This document shows, one piece after another, positions 8,505 through 17,900 of a stretch of 54,512 nt of DNA. How positions within the stretch are numbered: position 1 is the stretch's first letter; every line of letters begins with the position of its first letter. Origin of the DNA: Syntrophaceae bacterium UBA1411 (GTDB lineage Bacteria > Desulfobacterota > Syntrophia > Syntrophales > Smithellaceae); the NCBI GenBank assembly GCA_002304995.1, contig DBPV01000076.1:1-54512 (forward strand). The letters are read 5' to 3'. A program made the translations under genes and the position numbers. The notes beneath the pieces are model-generated. The model saw only the letters and a program-made list of their open reading frames with translations, had not been told where the DNA came from and searched no databases.

Positions 8505-10109
8505 TTAAGGGGCTTGCCGCTTCAGGGCCGCGCCGATGAATGCTGTGAAGAGCGGATGGGGACAGGTCGGCCGCGATTTGAATTCCGGGTGGAACTGGCA
8601 GCCCAGAAACCACGGCTGCTCCGCGATTTCCACGATTTCGGCGAGCGTTCCGTCCGGCGACGCGCCCGTGATGCGCAGGCCCTGCCCGGTCAGCGTCTTT
8701 TTGAAATCGTTGTTGAACTCGTAGCGGTGGCGGTGCCGTTCAGAGATTTCTTTTCGGCCGTAGGCGTCAAAGGCGAAAGACGGTTCGGCGATGACGCAGG
8801 GCCAGGCTCCCAGGCGCATCGAGGCGCCCTTGTCCCGGACCGTGCGCTGTTCGGGCAGAAGGTCAATGACCGGGTAGGGCGTTGACGGATCGAACTCGGA
8901 GCTGTTGGCGCCCGCCAGGCCGCAGACGTGGCGCGCGAATTCAATGACGGCCATCTGCATGCCCAGACAAATGCCGAAATAGGGCATCCGGTTTTCCCGC
9001 GCGTACCGGACCGCCTGGATCATGCCTTCGATGCCGCGGTTGCCGAAGCCTCCCGGCACCAGGATCGCGTCCACGCCGGCAAGGTGTTTTTCCGGACCGT
9101 CTTGCTCGATTTTTTCCGTATCGACGAACGTGAGCGTGACGCGGCAGTTATTGGCGATGCCGCCGTGCGTCAGCGCTTCATTGAGGCTCTTGTAGGAATC
9201 GGTGAGGTTGACGTATTTGCCGGCAATGGCGACCGAGACCTCGCGTGCGGGATGGGAAAATTTTTCGACGACATTTTCCCATTCGCCCAGCCGGGGCCGG
9301 CCGGTCCACATGTTGAGCAGTTCGATGATTTTCGCGTCCAGGCCTTCGCGGTGGAAAACCAGCGGCACTTCATAAATACAGCCGACGTCCTTGGCGGTAA
9401 ACACGCCATCGACCTCGACGTTGCAAAACAGGGCGATCTTGGCCTTGATGTCATCGGAGAGAAAGTTTTCCGTCCGGCACAAAAGGATATCCGGCTGGAT
9501 GCCGATTTCCCGCAGCGCCTTCACGCTGTGCTGCGTGGGCTTGGTTTTGACCTCGCCGGCGGTTTTGATGAAGGGCACCCAGGTGAGGTGAATGAAAATG
9601 GCGTTTTGCCTTCCCGCCTCATTGCGGAACTGGCGGATGGCCTCCAGAAACGGCAGGCTTTCGATGTCGCCCACGGTGCCGCCGATTTCGACGATCGAAA
9701 CATCGAACCCCTCGGCGGTCTTGCGGATAAATTCCTTGATCTCGTTGGTGATGTGCGGAATCACCTGGACGGTTTTGCCCAGGTAGTCGCCGCGCCGTTC
9801 CTTGGTGATGACCGAAAAATACACCTGCCCGGTGGTGAGGTTGTTGCTCCTGCCCATGCAGGCGGAGGAAAAGCGCTCGTAATGGCCCAGGTCCAGATCC
9901 GTTTCGGCCCCGTCGTCGGTGACGAAGACTTCGCCGTGCTGAAACGGACTCATCGTGCCGGGGTCCACATTGATGTAGGGATCCAGCTTCTGATTGGTGA
10001 CGCGCAGACCGCGGGCTTCCAGAACGGCCGCAATGGATGCCGCGGCCAGGCCTTTTCCCAAAGACGACAAAACGCCTCCGGTCACAAAAATAAATTTCGT
10101 ATTTTTCAT
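8505..10109 (-). CDS. pyrG: CTP synthase
   Basis: CTP synthase aminates UTP to CTP using glutamine and ATP. The 534-residue protein has the N-terminal synthetase domain (FIFVTGGVLSSLGKG with the ATP loop; DPYINVDPGTMSP) and a C-terminal class I glutamine amidotransferase. The nucleophilic cysteine is in GICLGMQMAV and the catalytic His/Glu are near the end in CQFHPEFKS. Length and motifs are those of a complete enzyme. The ATG at 10109 has a GGGAGA ribosome-binding site. It follows the NagB-like gene by 46 bases on the same strand. Both CTP synthase and the upstream GlmS-like protein use glutamine, which would fit a shared nitrogen-responsive control, but that is inference. Confidence 0.98.
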   Translation of the reverse strand: MKNTKFIFVTGGVLSSLGKGLAAASIAAVLEARGLRVTNQKLDPYINVDPGTMSPFQHGEVFVTDDGAETDLDLGHYERFSSACMGRSNNLTTGQVYFSVITKERRGDYLGKTVQVIPHITNEIKEFIRKTAEGFDVSIVEIGGTVGDIESLPFLEAIRQFRNEAGRQNAIFIHLTWVPFIKTAGEVKTKPTQHSVKALREIGIQPDILLCRTENFLSDDIKAKIALFCNVEVDGVFTAKDVGCIYEVPLVFHREGLDAKIIELLNMWTGRPRLGEWENVVEKFSHPAREVSVAIAGKYVNLTDSYKSLNEALTHGGIANNCRVTLTFVDTEKIEQDGPEKHLAGVDAILVPGGFGNRGIEGMIQAVRYARENRMPYFGICLGMQMAVIEFARHVCGLAGANSSEFDPSTPYPVIDLLPEQRTVRDKGASMRLGAWPCVIAEPSFAFDAYGRKEISERHRHRYEFNNDFKKTLTGQGLRITGASPDGTLAEIVEIAEQPWFLGCQFHPEFKSRPTCPHPLFTAFIGAALKRQAP

Positions 10110-10155
10110 GCTGATGTTCTCCCGCTGTTTTTGTGACGGCGTTTTAACGCGATAA

Positions 10156-11115
10156 TCAAGCCAGGTTCTTTAAAACGATGCCCCGGTTTTTGAGCTCCTT
10201 CGGGGCGGCCAGCAGGCCTTCGGCGGCGATGCGGTCGATAATATAAATCAGTTCACCGTCCTGTCCTGCGTAGCGCTGGCCGTAGGAAATGGGGATTTCC
10301 GGCGTGGCGTCCATGAGCAGCGAACGGGTGACGGATTCGGTCTTGCGCGGGCCGTTGGCCACCAGCACAACCGTCCGCGCCGTGTAAACCAACTGGGCTC
10401 CCATGCTCACCGCGTACTGCGGCGAATCCGCTTTCGTCCTGAAATGTCCGTCGGCCACGGCGTTGGCAATCGTGTTGTCGTCGAGTTTGACCAGAAGCAC
10501 CGAACTGCCCGCAAACGGAATGCCGGATTCATGGAAAGCCACATGGCCGCGGCCTCCCACGCCGATGATCTGCACGTCGATTCCCCCGGCTTTTTTAATG
10601 GCCCGGGCGTACCCGTCGAGAATGTCCTTTTTGATCCAGGCCAGATAATCCGATTTTGCCCCGGCTTTGATGACGATGGATTTCCCCGCGTCCGTTCCCC
10701 GGAACGCCCAGTCCTCAGGATGGGCCTTCAGTTCCCGGATGAGCGTCTTCTGGTCGATCAGGGCGCCGTAAGGGACGCGCGTTTCAATAAACTTTTTTTG
10801 CAGGTGTCCGAAAAGCTCCTGAATCATGAAGTAAGCGTAGCTTTCCGGATGCAGGACCCGCTGCTGGACGTTGTCGCCGGGCAGGCCGACGTATTCGTCC
10901 AGATTGAAGCTGCGGATCCGGCCCGCATCCAGACGGCCCTCGTTCGCGGCGCGGGCAAAGTGCTTGTAGAGGCCGGTGGGGGAATTGCCCGTGGCCAGGC
11001 CCAGCACGGCTTCTTTTTTTTGCCTGAGGACAGACGCTGTTTTTTTAATGACGACGTCTGCCCCGACTTCGCTCAAGTGCTCAAAATCTCTCGTGACAAA
11101 AACGGTGATGCTCAT
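10156..11115 (-). CDS. Glucosamine-6-phosphate deaminase-like (NagB family) protein with altered active site
   Basis: NagB enzymes interconvert glucosamine-6-phosphate and fructose-6-phosphate plus ammonia. The phosphate-loop region LGLATGNSPTGLY (38-50) and the FNLDEYVGLPGDN segment with catalytic Asp73 are conserved. The second catalytic loop, normally GVGxDGHIAFNEP, reads GVGGRGHVAFHES: the aspartate equivalent to E. coli Asp141 is Arg189 (codon 10549-10551), while His191 and Glu196 remain. An insertion of roughly 50 residues (about 105-165) makes it 319 residues against about 266 for NagB. I chose ATG 11115 because it follows a GGAAG site and begins the conserved fold; an upstream in-frame extension overlaps glmM and is not credible. 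Neighbours glmM and the GlmS-like gene tie it to hexosamine metabolism. The altered residue could mean a lost deaminase activity, a different substrate or a sensor role. Confidence 0.85.
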   Translation of the reverse strand: MSITVFVTRDFEHLSEVGADVVIKKTASVLRQKKEAVLGLATGNSPTGLYKHFARAANEGRLDAGRIRSFNLDEYVGLPGDNVQQRVLHPESYAYFMIQELFGHLQKKFIETRVPYGALIDQKTLIRELKAHPEDWAFRGTDAGKSIVIKAGAKSDYLAWIKKDILDGYARAIKKAGGIDVQIIGVGGRGHVAFHESGIPFAGSSVLLVKLDDNTIANAVADGHFRTKADSPQYAVSMGAQLVYTARTVVLVANGPRKTESVTRSLLMDATPEIPISYGQRYAGQDGELIYIIDRIAAEGLLAAPKELKNRGIVLKNLA

Positions 11116-11135
11116 CGGCGGCTTCCTTTCTTGGG

Positions 11136-12485
11136 TTATCCCAGTTCGGCTTTGACGACATCCGCAATCTGCCGGCAGAATTTTTCCGTCACGCTGTCGG
11201 TCGGGCCCTCCACCATGACGCGGCACATGTTCTGCGTTCCGGAATAGCGCACCAGGACGCGCCCTTCATCCCTGAGCTCCGCTTCCACCTGCCGGATGAC
11301 TTCCACCAGCCGTGGGATCGTGTTAATGTCCGGCTTTCGCGCGACGTCCACATTGATCAGCTTCTGCGGGAAAATGTCCATCATCTGGGCCAGTTCGGAA
11401 AGCGGCTTGCCTTCCCGGATCATGGCGGCCACGAGCTGCAGGGCCGCGATGATGCCGTCGCCCGTGGTGTGATGGCGCAGGAAGATCATGTGCCCCGCCT
11501 CTTCGCCGCCGATCACGCTGCCCAGCCGCTTCATGTCTTCCAGAACGTAGCGGTCCCCGACCTTGGATGCGTGGTGCTTGAAGCCGTACTTTTTGCACGC
11601 GACCGTGAGGCCGAGGTTGCTCATCACGGTGCTGACCAGGAGGTCGTTTTTCAATTTGCCGTCCTTTTTCAGAATATTGGCGCAGATGACCAGAATCTGG
11701 TCTCCGGTGATCTCGCGGCCTTTTTCGTCCACCGCGATGAGGCGGTCACCGTCCCCGTCAAAGGCAAGCCCGATCGAGGCTCCCGTTTCGAGCACCCGCG
11801 CCTTCAGGCGCTCCGTGTGCTGCGAGCCGCACTGGTCGTTGATGTTCGTGCCGTTGGGCGTTTTGTGTATGACGTCGACATTGGCGCCCAGTTCGTTGAA
11901 GGTGTCCGGCGCGACCCGGTAGGTGGCGCCGTTGGCCGTGTCCAGAACGATCTTCATTCCCTCCATGGAGAGGCTGCGGGGAAACGTGTTTTTGACGAAG
12001 ACGATGTAGCGGCCGTTTACGCCTTCCAGACGGAAGGCCCGTCCGATGTCCTGCGCGGTGGGCAGCAGATCCTTGAGTTTGCCGTTGAGGATCAGATCTT
12101 CGATGGTGTCTTCCTGCTCGTCGGTCAGCTTGTAGCCGTCGCCGCCGAAGATTTTCAAGCCGTTGTCCTGGAACGGATTGTGCGAGGCGGAAATGACGAC
12201 GCCTGCATCGGCGCGCATGCTCTGCGTGACGAAGGCAATGCCCGGCGTGGGCATGACGCCGACGAGATAGGAATATCCGCCCATGGACGTGATGCCCGCC
12301 TCCAGCGAACTCTCCAGCATGTACCCGGAAAGGCGGGTGTCCTTGCCGATGATGACCACGGCGCGATGATTTTCTTTTTTAAACACGTGGGCAATCGCCC
12401 GCCCGACGCCGAAGGCGATTTCCGGTGTCATGGGGTAGAGGTTGGCTTCGCCGCGAATTCCGTCTGTTCCAAATAATTTACCCAT
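11136..12485 (-). CDS. glmM: Phosphoglucosamine mutase
   Basis: GlmM converts glucosamine-6-phosphate to glucosamine-1-phosphate for UDP-GlcNAc, peptidoglycan and lipopolysaccharide synthesis. The N-terminus KLFGTDGIRG is diagnostic. The phosphorylated serine is in VVISASHNPFQDNG, the metal loop is AFDGDGDRLIAVD, the sugar loop GGEEAGHMIF, and the phosphate-binding RYSGTQNMCR is at the C-terminus. At 449 residues it is complete. An AAGGAGAG ribosome-binding site precedes the ATG. It sits between the beta-helix gene and the NagB-like gene, all on the minus strand with short gaps, in what reads as an amino-sugar operon. Confidence 0.97.
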   Translation of the reverse strand: MGKLFGTDGIRGEANLYPMTPEIAFGVGRAIAHVFKKENHRAVVIIGKDTRLSGYMLESSLEAGITSMGGYSYLVGVMPTPGIAFVTQSMRADAGVVISASHNPFQDNGLKIFGGDGYKLTDEQEDTIEDLILNGKLKDLLPTAQDIGRAFRLEGVNGRYIVFVKNTFPRSLSMEGMKIVLDTANGATYRVAPDTFNELGANVDVIHKTPNGTNINDQCGSQHTERLKARVLETGASIGLAFDGDGDRLIAVDEKGREITGDQILVICANILKKDGKLKNDLLVSTVMSNLGLTVACKKYGFKHHASKVGDRYVLEDMKRLGSVIGGEEAGHMIFLRHHTTGDGIIAALQLVAAMIREGKPLSELAQMMDIFPQKLINVDVARKPDINTIPRLVEVIRQVEAELRDEGRVLVRYSGTQNMCRVMVEGPTDSVTEKFCRQIADVVKAELG

Positions 12486-12551
12486 TGCTTCTCTCCTTTT
12501 TCATGAAGGCCAGCGATCGTGCGGTATCGCTTTGCCGTGCTGTTTTAGACC

Positions 12552-13805
12552 TCAGTTTCCAAATACGCCCAACGCCGGCAGGGCTTTTTGGGCCCGGTCG
12601 CAAAACGCATCCACCAGCGTGTTGAGCCAGCTGCTTCCTTTGAACGTCACGTCCGCGGGCAGGCTTTGAATCGTCTCAATGTAAGCGGCCTGCCTGTTTC
12701 CCGCCGCTTTTTCGAAAGCGGCGAGAAACGCGTCGCAGGACATCCGGACGTTCGGCGGCTCATCCGGCAGCTGGCCGCTGAAGAGGCCCGCGAGGTAGTC
12801 CATCCGGTCGTGGAGCTCCTGCCTGGCCTCGGCTGCGGCAAAGGCACGCTCCCGGCCGGCCGCCGCGGCTTTTTGCGCCATGGCTTTGAGGCGTTTGATC
12901 CTTTCTTTTCTGGCTGCGCCGATCTGTTCCAGGGCGCCGGCGTAAAGCAGCGAGCCGAAGGGCCGGGCTTCCAGAAAAGGCCGGCGGACGTTTGCATACC
13001 AGGCTTCCAGCGCCGCCAGATTGGCCAGATAGAGAATATTGTTTTCGACAATCCGCCTGAGGCCGGGATAATGCGCCGTTACAAAGTCTCTGACCGAGTC
13101 CGCCGGCGCCGCGGTAAAGATGAGCCGGCCGTCGCCGGTATAATTTTGCCGTAAAACGGAGCCGGCCGCCACGACGTTGCCGTAACCCAGACGCACGGGG
13201 CCGATAATACCGCCCTGGCCGCCCAGAAAAATGGGGGGCTCTTTGAGCATGACCCCCCGTGGAACGTCGCCGAGAAGCGACGGCGTGCTTTTGTCCGCAT
13301 CCGGCGTAAAATTGAAATGAATGTAGGAGCTCCCCACTTCCGAGTGGTTGCTGCGGCTGGTGCCGCCGGCCATCAGGCAGTCGCAGAAGTTGATCAGACT
13401 GCCCAGGGTGACGAACGGAAAAAGAATGGTCTGCTTCAAACCGACGCAGTGCGCGCCGCCTGCTTCCTCTTCGAGAATAGAGCCTTCGCGGACGTGGCCG
13501 CCCAGCCCCATATTCGCCTTTTCCAGGAAAACGGATTTGCTGAAAAAACCTCCCTTTAATTCCACTTTTTCGCCCAGCTGGCAGTTGTCGATCGTGACCG
13601 GACCTTCATAGCCCAGCTTGCAGCCGGGGGAAATAACGGTTTTGGCGCCGTAAATGCGGCAGCCCGGATAAATTTTCACGCCTTTTTCGGCAATCTGGTC
13701 GATGTTCACCTCATCGCCGATATCCAGTGTTGCGGGATTGGGGATGTCCACGCCGCGCGCGAGGAGTTGTTTGATTTTTTCGTAAGCTTGCGGTTGCAAA
13801 TCCAT
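12552..13805 (-). CDS. Left-handed beta-helix protein related to the GlmU acetyltransferase domain
   Basis: Residues about 24-240 form a hexapeptide-repeat left-handed beta-helix (ATLDIGDEVNID, VISPGCKLG, VTLGSLINFCDC, GGIIGPVRLGYGNVVAAGS). The ordering resembles the C-terminal half of GlmU, with IHFNF near the place where GlmU has its CNYDG acetyl-transfer loop. Residues about 250-417 are largely helical and charged, not a known domain to me. There is no nucleotidyltransferase domain, although related proteins in this bacterial group are sometimes named UDP-N-acetylglucosamine pyrophosphorylase. With GlmM next door, acetylation of glucosamine-1-phosphate is the natural guess but is unproven. 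The ATG follows AAAGGAG. It lies 45 bases downstream of the NrpR-type gene. Fold is confident; reaction is not. Confidence 0.75.
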   Translation of the reverse strand: MDLQPQAYEKIKQLLARGVDIPNPATLDIGDEVNIDQIAEKGVKIYPGCRIYGAKTVISPGCKLGYEGPVTIDNCQLGEKVELKGGFFSKSVFLEKANMGLGGHVREGSILEEEAGGAHCVGLKQTILFPFVTLGSLINFCDCLMAGGTSRSNHSEVGSSYIHFNFTPDADKSTPSLLGDVPRGVMLKEPPIFLGGQGGIIGPVRLGYGNVVAAGSVLRQNYTGDGRLIFTAAPADSVRDFVTAHYPGLRRIVENNILYLANLAALEAWYANVRRPFLEARPFGSLLYAGALEQIGAARKERIKRLKAMAQKAAAAGRERAFAAAEARQELHDRMDYLAGLFSGQLPDEPPNVRMSCDAFLAAFEKAAGNRQAAYIETIQSLPADVTFKGSSWLNTLVDAFCDRAQKALPALGVFGN

Positions 13806-13850
13806 GGGAACTCCTTTGTTTTTCGAAGATGATTCGAAAAGCCGTCCGGT

Positions 13851-14852
13851 TTAAAGGGTTTCAATATCCCGGAGCTTTCCATATTCCATCACGGTGGACA
13901 TGGCCTTGTTGTCCACCTCCAGCCCCTCTTCAACGACCGCGGCCACGGGATTGAGGCCGCCGATCAGGATCATGCCGATTTTGTTGACGTCCACGCGGGT
14001 CTGGCAGACGGTATCCCCCATGTTGCCGATGGACAGGACGCCGGAAATGCCGCATTTGGCGAAGTCTTCCACCACGCGATCCACCAGGCTGCGGGACAGG
14101 GCCGGAATTTCACGGAAATTGGCCAGGATTTTACCTTCGTCTTCCCGGACCACCTGGCCTACCGATGTCATCTTGCCGCGGATGAAGATTTCCGACGGAT
14201 CGAGGGAGGAGCCGGCGTAGGAAATCAGCTCCACGAAACGCAGCGTTTCGCCCCGGCGGATCTGGAGGATGCCGCCGAACTTGGAATCAATGGGAATGCC
14301 GTGTTTGAGGAGAACGCCGTTGATGACGATGCTGCAGACGGTGGCCAGTCCGATTTTGCCGGGCGGCACAACAATATCGCCCAGAATCTTGCCGGCCGGG
14401 GCGACGGCCACCCGGGGTGAGACGGCCAGTTTTTTTTGAAAGACGGGCTTCATGATGGCGAGCGCCGCGGGAAACTGGTCTTTGGGAAAAAAGGAGATAT
14501 TGACCGGCACCAGGCCGCTTTTCTTTTTGACATCGAAGGTGGTCTTGAAGGAGAGAACGTCGATGCGGGCGATGGACAGGCCGATTTTGTCCTGCACGCG
14601 CGCGTCGCTGATTTCATGGAGCCCCTGTTCGGTGACGATCCGTCCGTCGCGGCGGCCCACCAGGAGCGTCAGCCCCCGCTCGTCCATGAGTTTGAGATGG
14701 TAGCGCACCGTCCGCTCGCTGAGCTTCACGCCCTGCTCGGCCATTTTGCGGGCGATGACGCGCGCCCCCACGGGCTCCGCGCTTTCGTGGAGTATTTTCA
14801 GAATCAGCAGAACTTTCCGTTCGATCTCTTCGGGTTTAAAAAGTTGTTTCAT
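13851..14852 (-). CDS. NrpR-type transcriptional regulator (winged helix plus DUF128 domain)
   Basis: Residues about 8-72 form a winged-helix domain (KVLLILKILHESAEPVGARVIARKM region, then LSERTVRYHLKLMDERGL). Residues about 85-325 form one DUF128/NrpR effector domain, ending in MILIGGLNPVAAVVEEG. In methanogens, NrpR represses nitrogen-assimilation genes and is released by 2-oxoglutarate; this bacterial form has a single effector domain, while some archaeal ones have two. Position between the GlmS-like gene and the beta-helix gene suggests local control of the amino-sugar operon, perhaps responding to nitrogen status; that is inference. I chose ATG 14852 because the winged helix begins just after it. 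Longer starts at 14930 (ATG) and 14951 (TTG) add about 30 basic residues of no visible fold. Confidence 0.83.
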   Translation of the reverse strand: MKQLFKPEEIERKVLLILKILHESAEPVGARVIARKMAEQGVKLSERTVRYHLKLMDERGLTLLVGRRDGRIVTEQGLHEISDARVQDKIGLSIARIDVLSFKTTFDVKKKSGLVPVNISFFPKDQFPAALAIMKPVFQKKLAVSPRVAVAPAGKILGDIVVPPGKIGLATVCSIVINGVLLKHGIPIDSKFGGILQIRRGETLRFVELISYAGSSLDPSEIFIRGKMTSVGQVVREDEGKILANFREIPALSRSLVDRVVEDFAKCGISGVLSIGNMGDTVCQTRVDVNKIGMILIGGLNPVAAVVEEGLEVDNKAMSTVMEYGKLRDIETL

Positions 14853-14978
14853 GCGTGGTTTTTTCGGTAATCGGCTATCGTTTGCCGTATTCCTACTTTT
14901 AAACCCTTTTTTTGTCAAACGAAACTTCATGCCGGGGCGTTTTTTTTTCAAGCCGGCCCGCGCGGCCGGGCGCGCTTT

Positions 14979-17900
14979 TTAAAGGGCGTCCGGGGCCTTG
15001 CCGGACGGCGCCTCCTCCCGCCGGACGACCTGCGCTTTGATTCGGCCGGCGATGACCTCGACCGCCTCACTGAAGAGGAATTCCAGCGAAAACGCCTCCA
15101 GGTAACGGTCGGTCCAGATCAGGTTGTATTCGTCAATGAGATTGCGGATATCGCTGTAGCGGTAGCCGAGCACCGCGATTTTCTGCGGCAGGCCGAGTGC
15201 CTCGTTGTAGTCGACGTGAATCAAAAGCAGATGGCTGATTTCCGGCCCTTCCGTCCGGAACGGAACGATCAGGATGGGCGAGCCGTCTGTTTTTCCGCGG
15301 CCGAGATAGGCATGCCCCGTGCTGACGATGGTTCTTTTCACTCCCATCAGCGCCGTGGGCTGATCGGCGCGTGATTTCATATAGGTGGCCGCTCCGCCCT
15401 TGGCGGAAACGGCAATCGTCGACTGTTCGGTCGGATGGCCCTGCGCGTCGAGACCGTGGATATCGTAGACTGTGTAGCCCCGCACGGCGGTAAAAGCCGG
15501 CTGGATGCGGCTGATCATCCGGATGTCGCGGTAGCTCAGATGTTTGAGCGTGATATTCAGGGCCCCCATGAGGTCGAAGATGAGGCCCGCCGCTTCCTTT
15601 TCCTTCCGGCTCGTGCCTACGGTCACCGTTTTGGCCTGATGGCGGATGGCGTCGATGGGCCGGGACAATTCATCGATGGCGGCGCCCAGGGTGACGTCGA
15701 GCAAGTCAAACGGGGATAAAAGATCCTTTTCGTCCCGAAAATCCTGACGGATGTCCTGCAGGGGCAGTTTGCCGGCCGTGTATTTCATGAGCAGGAGCAG
15801 ATCGGAAAGCGTTTTGCCCTTGAGCGCGCCGAAAGCGCCGCTCTGGCGCCGCTCGTTGAAGAGGGCGTAAAACGCGTTGATGGTCCCGCCGAGCGACGGG
15901 TCCGCGATGATGTCGAAAACGGACAGGCGCTGTTCTTTGCGCTGCCTGAGCTCTTCCGCCAGATGCCCCCGGAATTTCCGGAGGAACTGCGCTTCCTCGT
16001 CGATGGCCTGCGCGGCGAAGTAGCCCCACAGGTGACCGGCCATCGTGTTGAAGATGACCGGCAGAGGAGAGGGAGCCCGGGGAAGCGCGATGACCGTATC
16101 GGCCGTGCCGTCGAACCGTCCGTCGCCGTCATCGGCGAAAACGATTACCGTCGACTTGTGGGCTTTGAAGATGGCGACGTCCTTGGCGATATCCTCCAGC
16201 ACTTCTTCGGGATTGCCGGCGGCGCAGACCAGAATCAGGGGTTCGGCGGATAAATCGATGTGCTTCTTGTTTTCAACAATATCGGAGGAGATGGTTTTGT
16301 AGCACAGCTCGGAGAGCTTGATCCGGATTTCATCGGCGGCCGCCTTGTTGGGACCGCTGCCCACCACCGCCCAGTATCTTTTTTCCGCGGCTTTTTTCAC
16401 CGCCGCCGCAATCGCGTCGCGGCGCGCGACGATGCGGTTCATCAACCGCGGCGCCGTTTCCAGATGCCGAAGCTGGACGGCGATGGCGTCGTCGCTTAAC
16501 GCCCGTGTGAGTTTTGCGAAACAGAGGGCCAGGATCTGCCCGGCGACGATCTGGGCGTAAAAGGCTTTGGTGGACGCCACCGACATTTCGATGTCGCGTC
16601 CGTCGCTCGTGTAAAAAACGCCGTGGGCTTTGGCGGTGATGTCCGACTGCCGGCGGTTGACGATCGCGAGGATGAAGGCGCCGTGTTCCCGGGCCATGGC
16701 GACGGCCCGGTTGGTGTCGGTGGTGGTGCCGGATTGCGTGATCGGAATGACCAGCGTATCGGAAAGGTCTTCGTGCAGACCGAAGCCGCTCAGTTCGGAG
16801 GCAATGCGGGCGGTTACCGCAATGCCGGTGCCTTTGAGGCGCTGCGACAGAGCGTCGGCCACCGCCTGGCCCGCCACTGCCGCGGTTCCGTGGCCGATGA
16901 CGATGATGTGGCGAATCCGGCCGTCTTGCAGTCCCGCGCGCACCGTGTCGGGGACCATGTCCGCGCCCAGATTGAACTGGACGCCGACGGAGGAGGAACC
17001 GTCGGCGGCGATGCGGTATTTCCCCCGCAGGGTTCTTCTCACCGACAGCGCGGCTTCGGAGATTTCCTTGAGAAAGAAGTGGGGAAAGCCGCCGCGGTCG
17101 ATATCCCGGGTGGTGATTTCGGCGGTCTGCACCGCTTCGTCGGCAAGGGCGATTTTTTTGCCGTCGTAGGAAAAAGCGTCGATGCCGCCAAGGCCGCCGC
17201 GCTGCGAATCGAGAATGAAAATCTGGCCGGCGGCGGAGCCGTTTTGCGCCTCTCCGTTCATCTTGACAAAGCGGGGCATCACTTCCACCAGACCGTACAG
17301 TTCCGAGGAGAATAAATACTGATCGGGGGCGACGCCCACATAGAGAGACTGGCCGCTGCCTCTGAGCGCCAGAAACATTTTCCCCGGCTCCAGACTGCTG
17401 TGCATGGCGATGGCGTGCGATCCTTCAAAATCGTTTACGGCCAGCCGGAAGGCTTCGGCAAGCGTCCGGCCGCCTTCGAGGTACTTTTCAATTTGCAGCG
17501 GAATGATCTTGGTGTCGGTGGTGACGGTCGGCGCAATCAGGTCTCTCCCGGACTCGAGAGCCTGGCGGAGCGCTGCATAATTGTCGATGTCGCCGTTTAA
17601 CACCACGCTGATCTGCGGCTTTTCACCGTCAGCGGCCGGCAGTGAAGCGCAGGTATGATTGTTGACCGGATGACAGTTTTCTTCCGTAATGGATCCGACG
17701 GAGGCCCAGCGGGTGTGCGTCAGAGCGATTTCGGCGGCGGTGTCGGCCCCGGCGAAAAGCTTGAGCAGGGCATCGTTTTCGATGGCGCGCCTGAGCGCCG
17801 CGACATTGCGTCCCAGTTCGCCGACGATGGAATAGGTTTTATAGGTGAAGGCGATGTGGATCTTCCCGGCACGACGGCTGAGCGATATGGACGCATCGCG

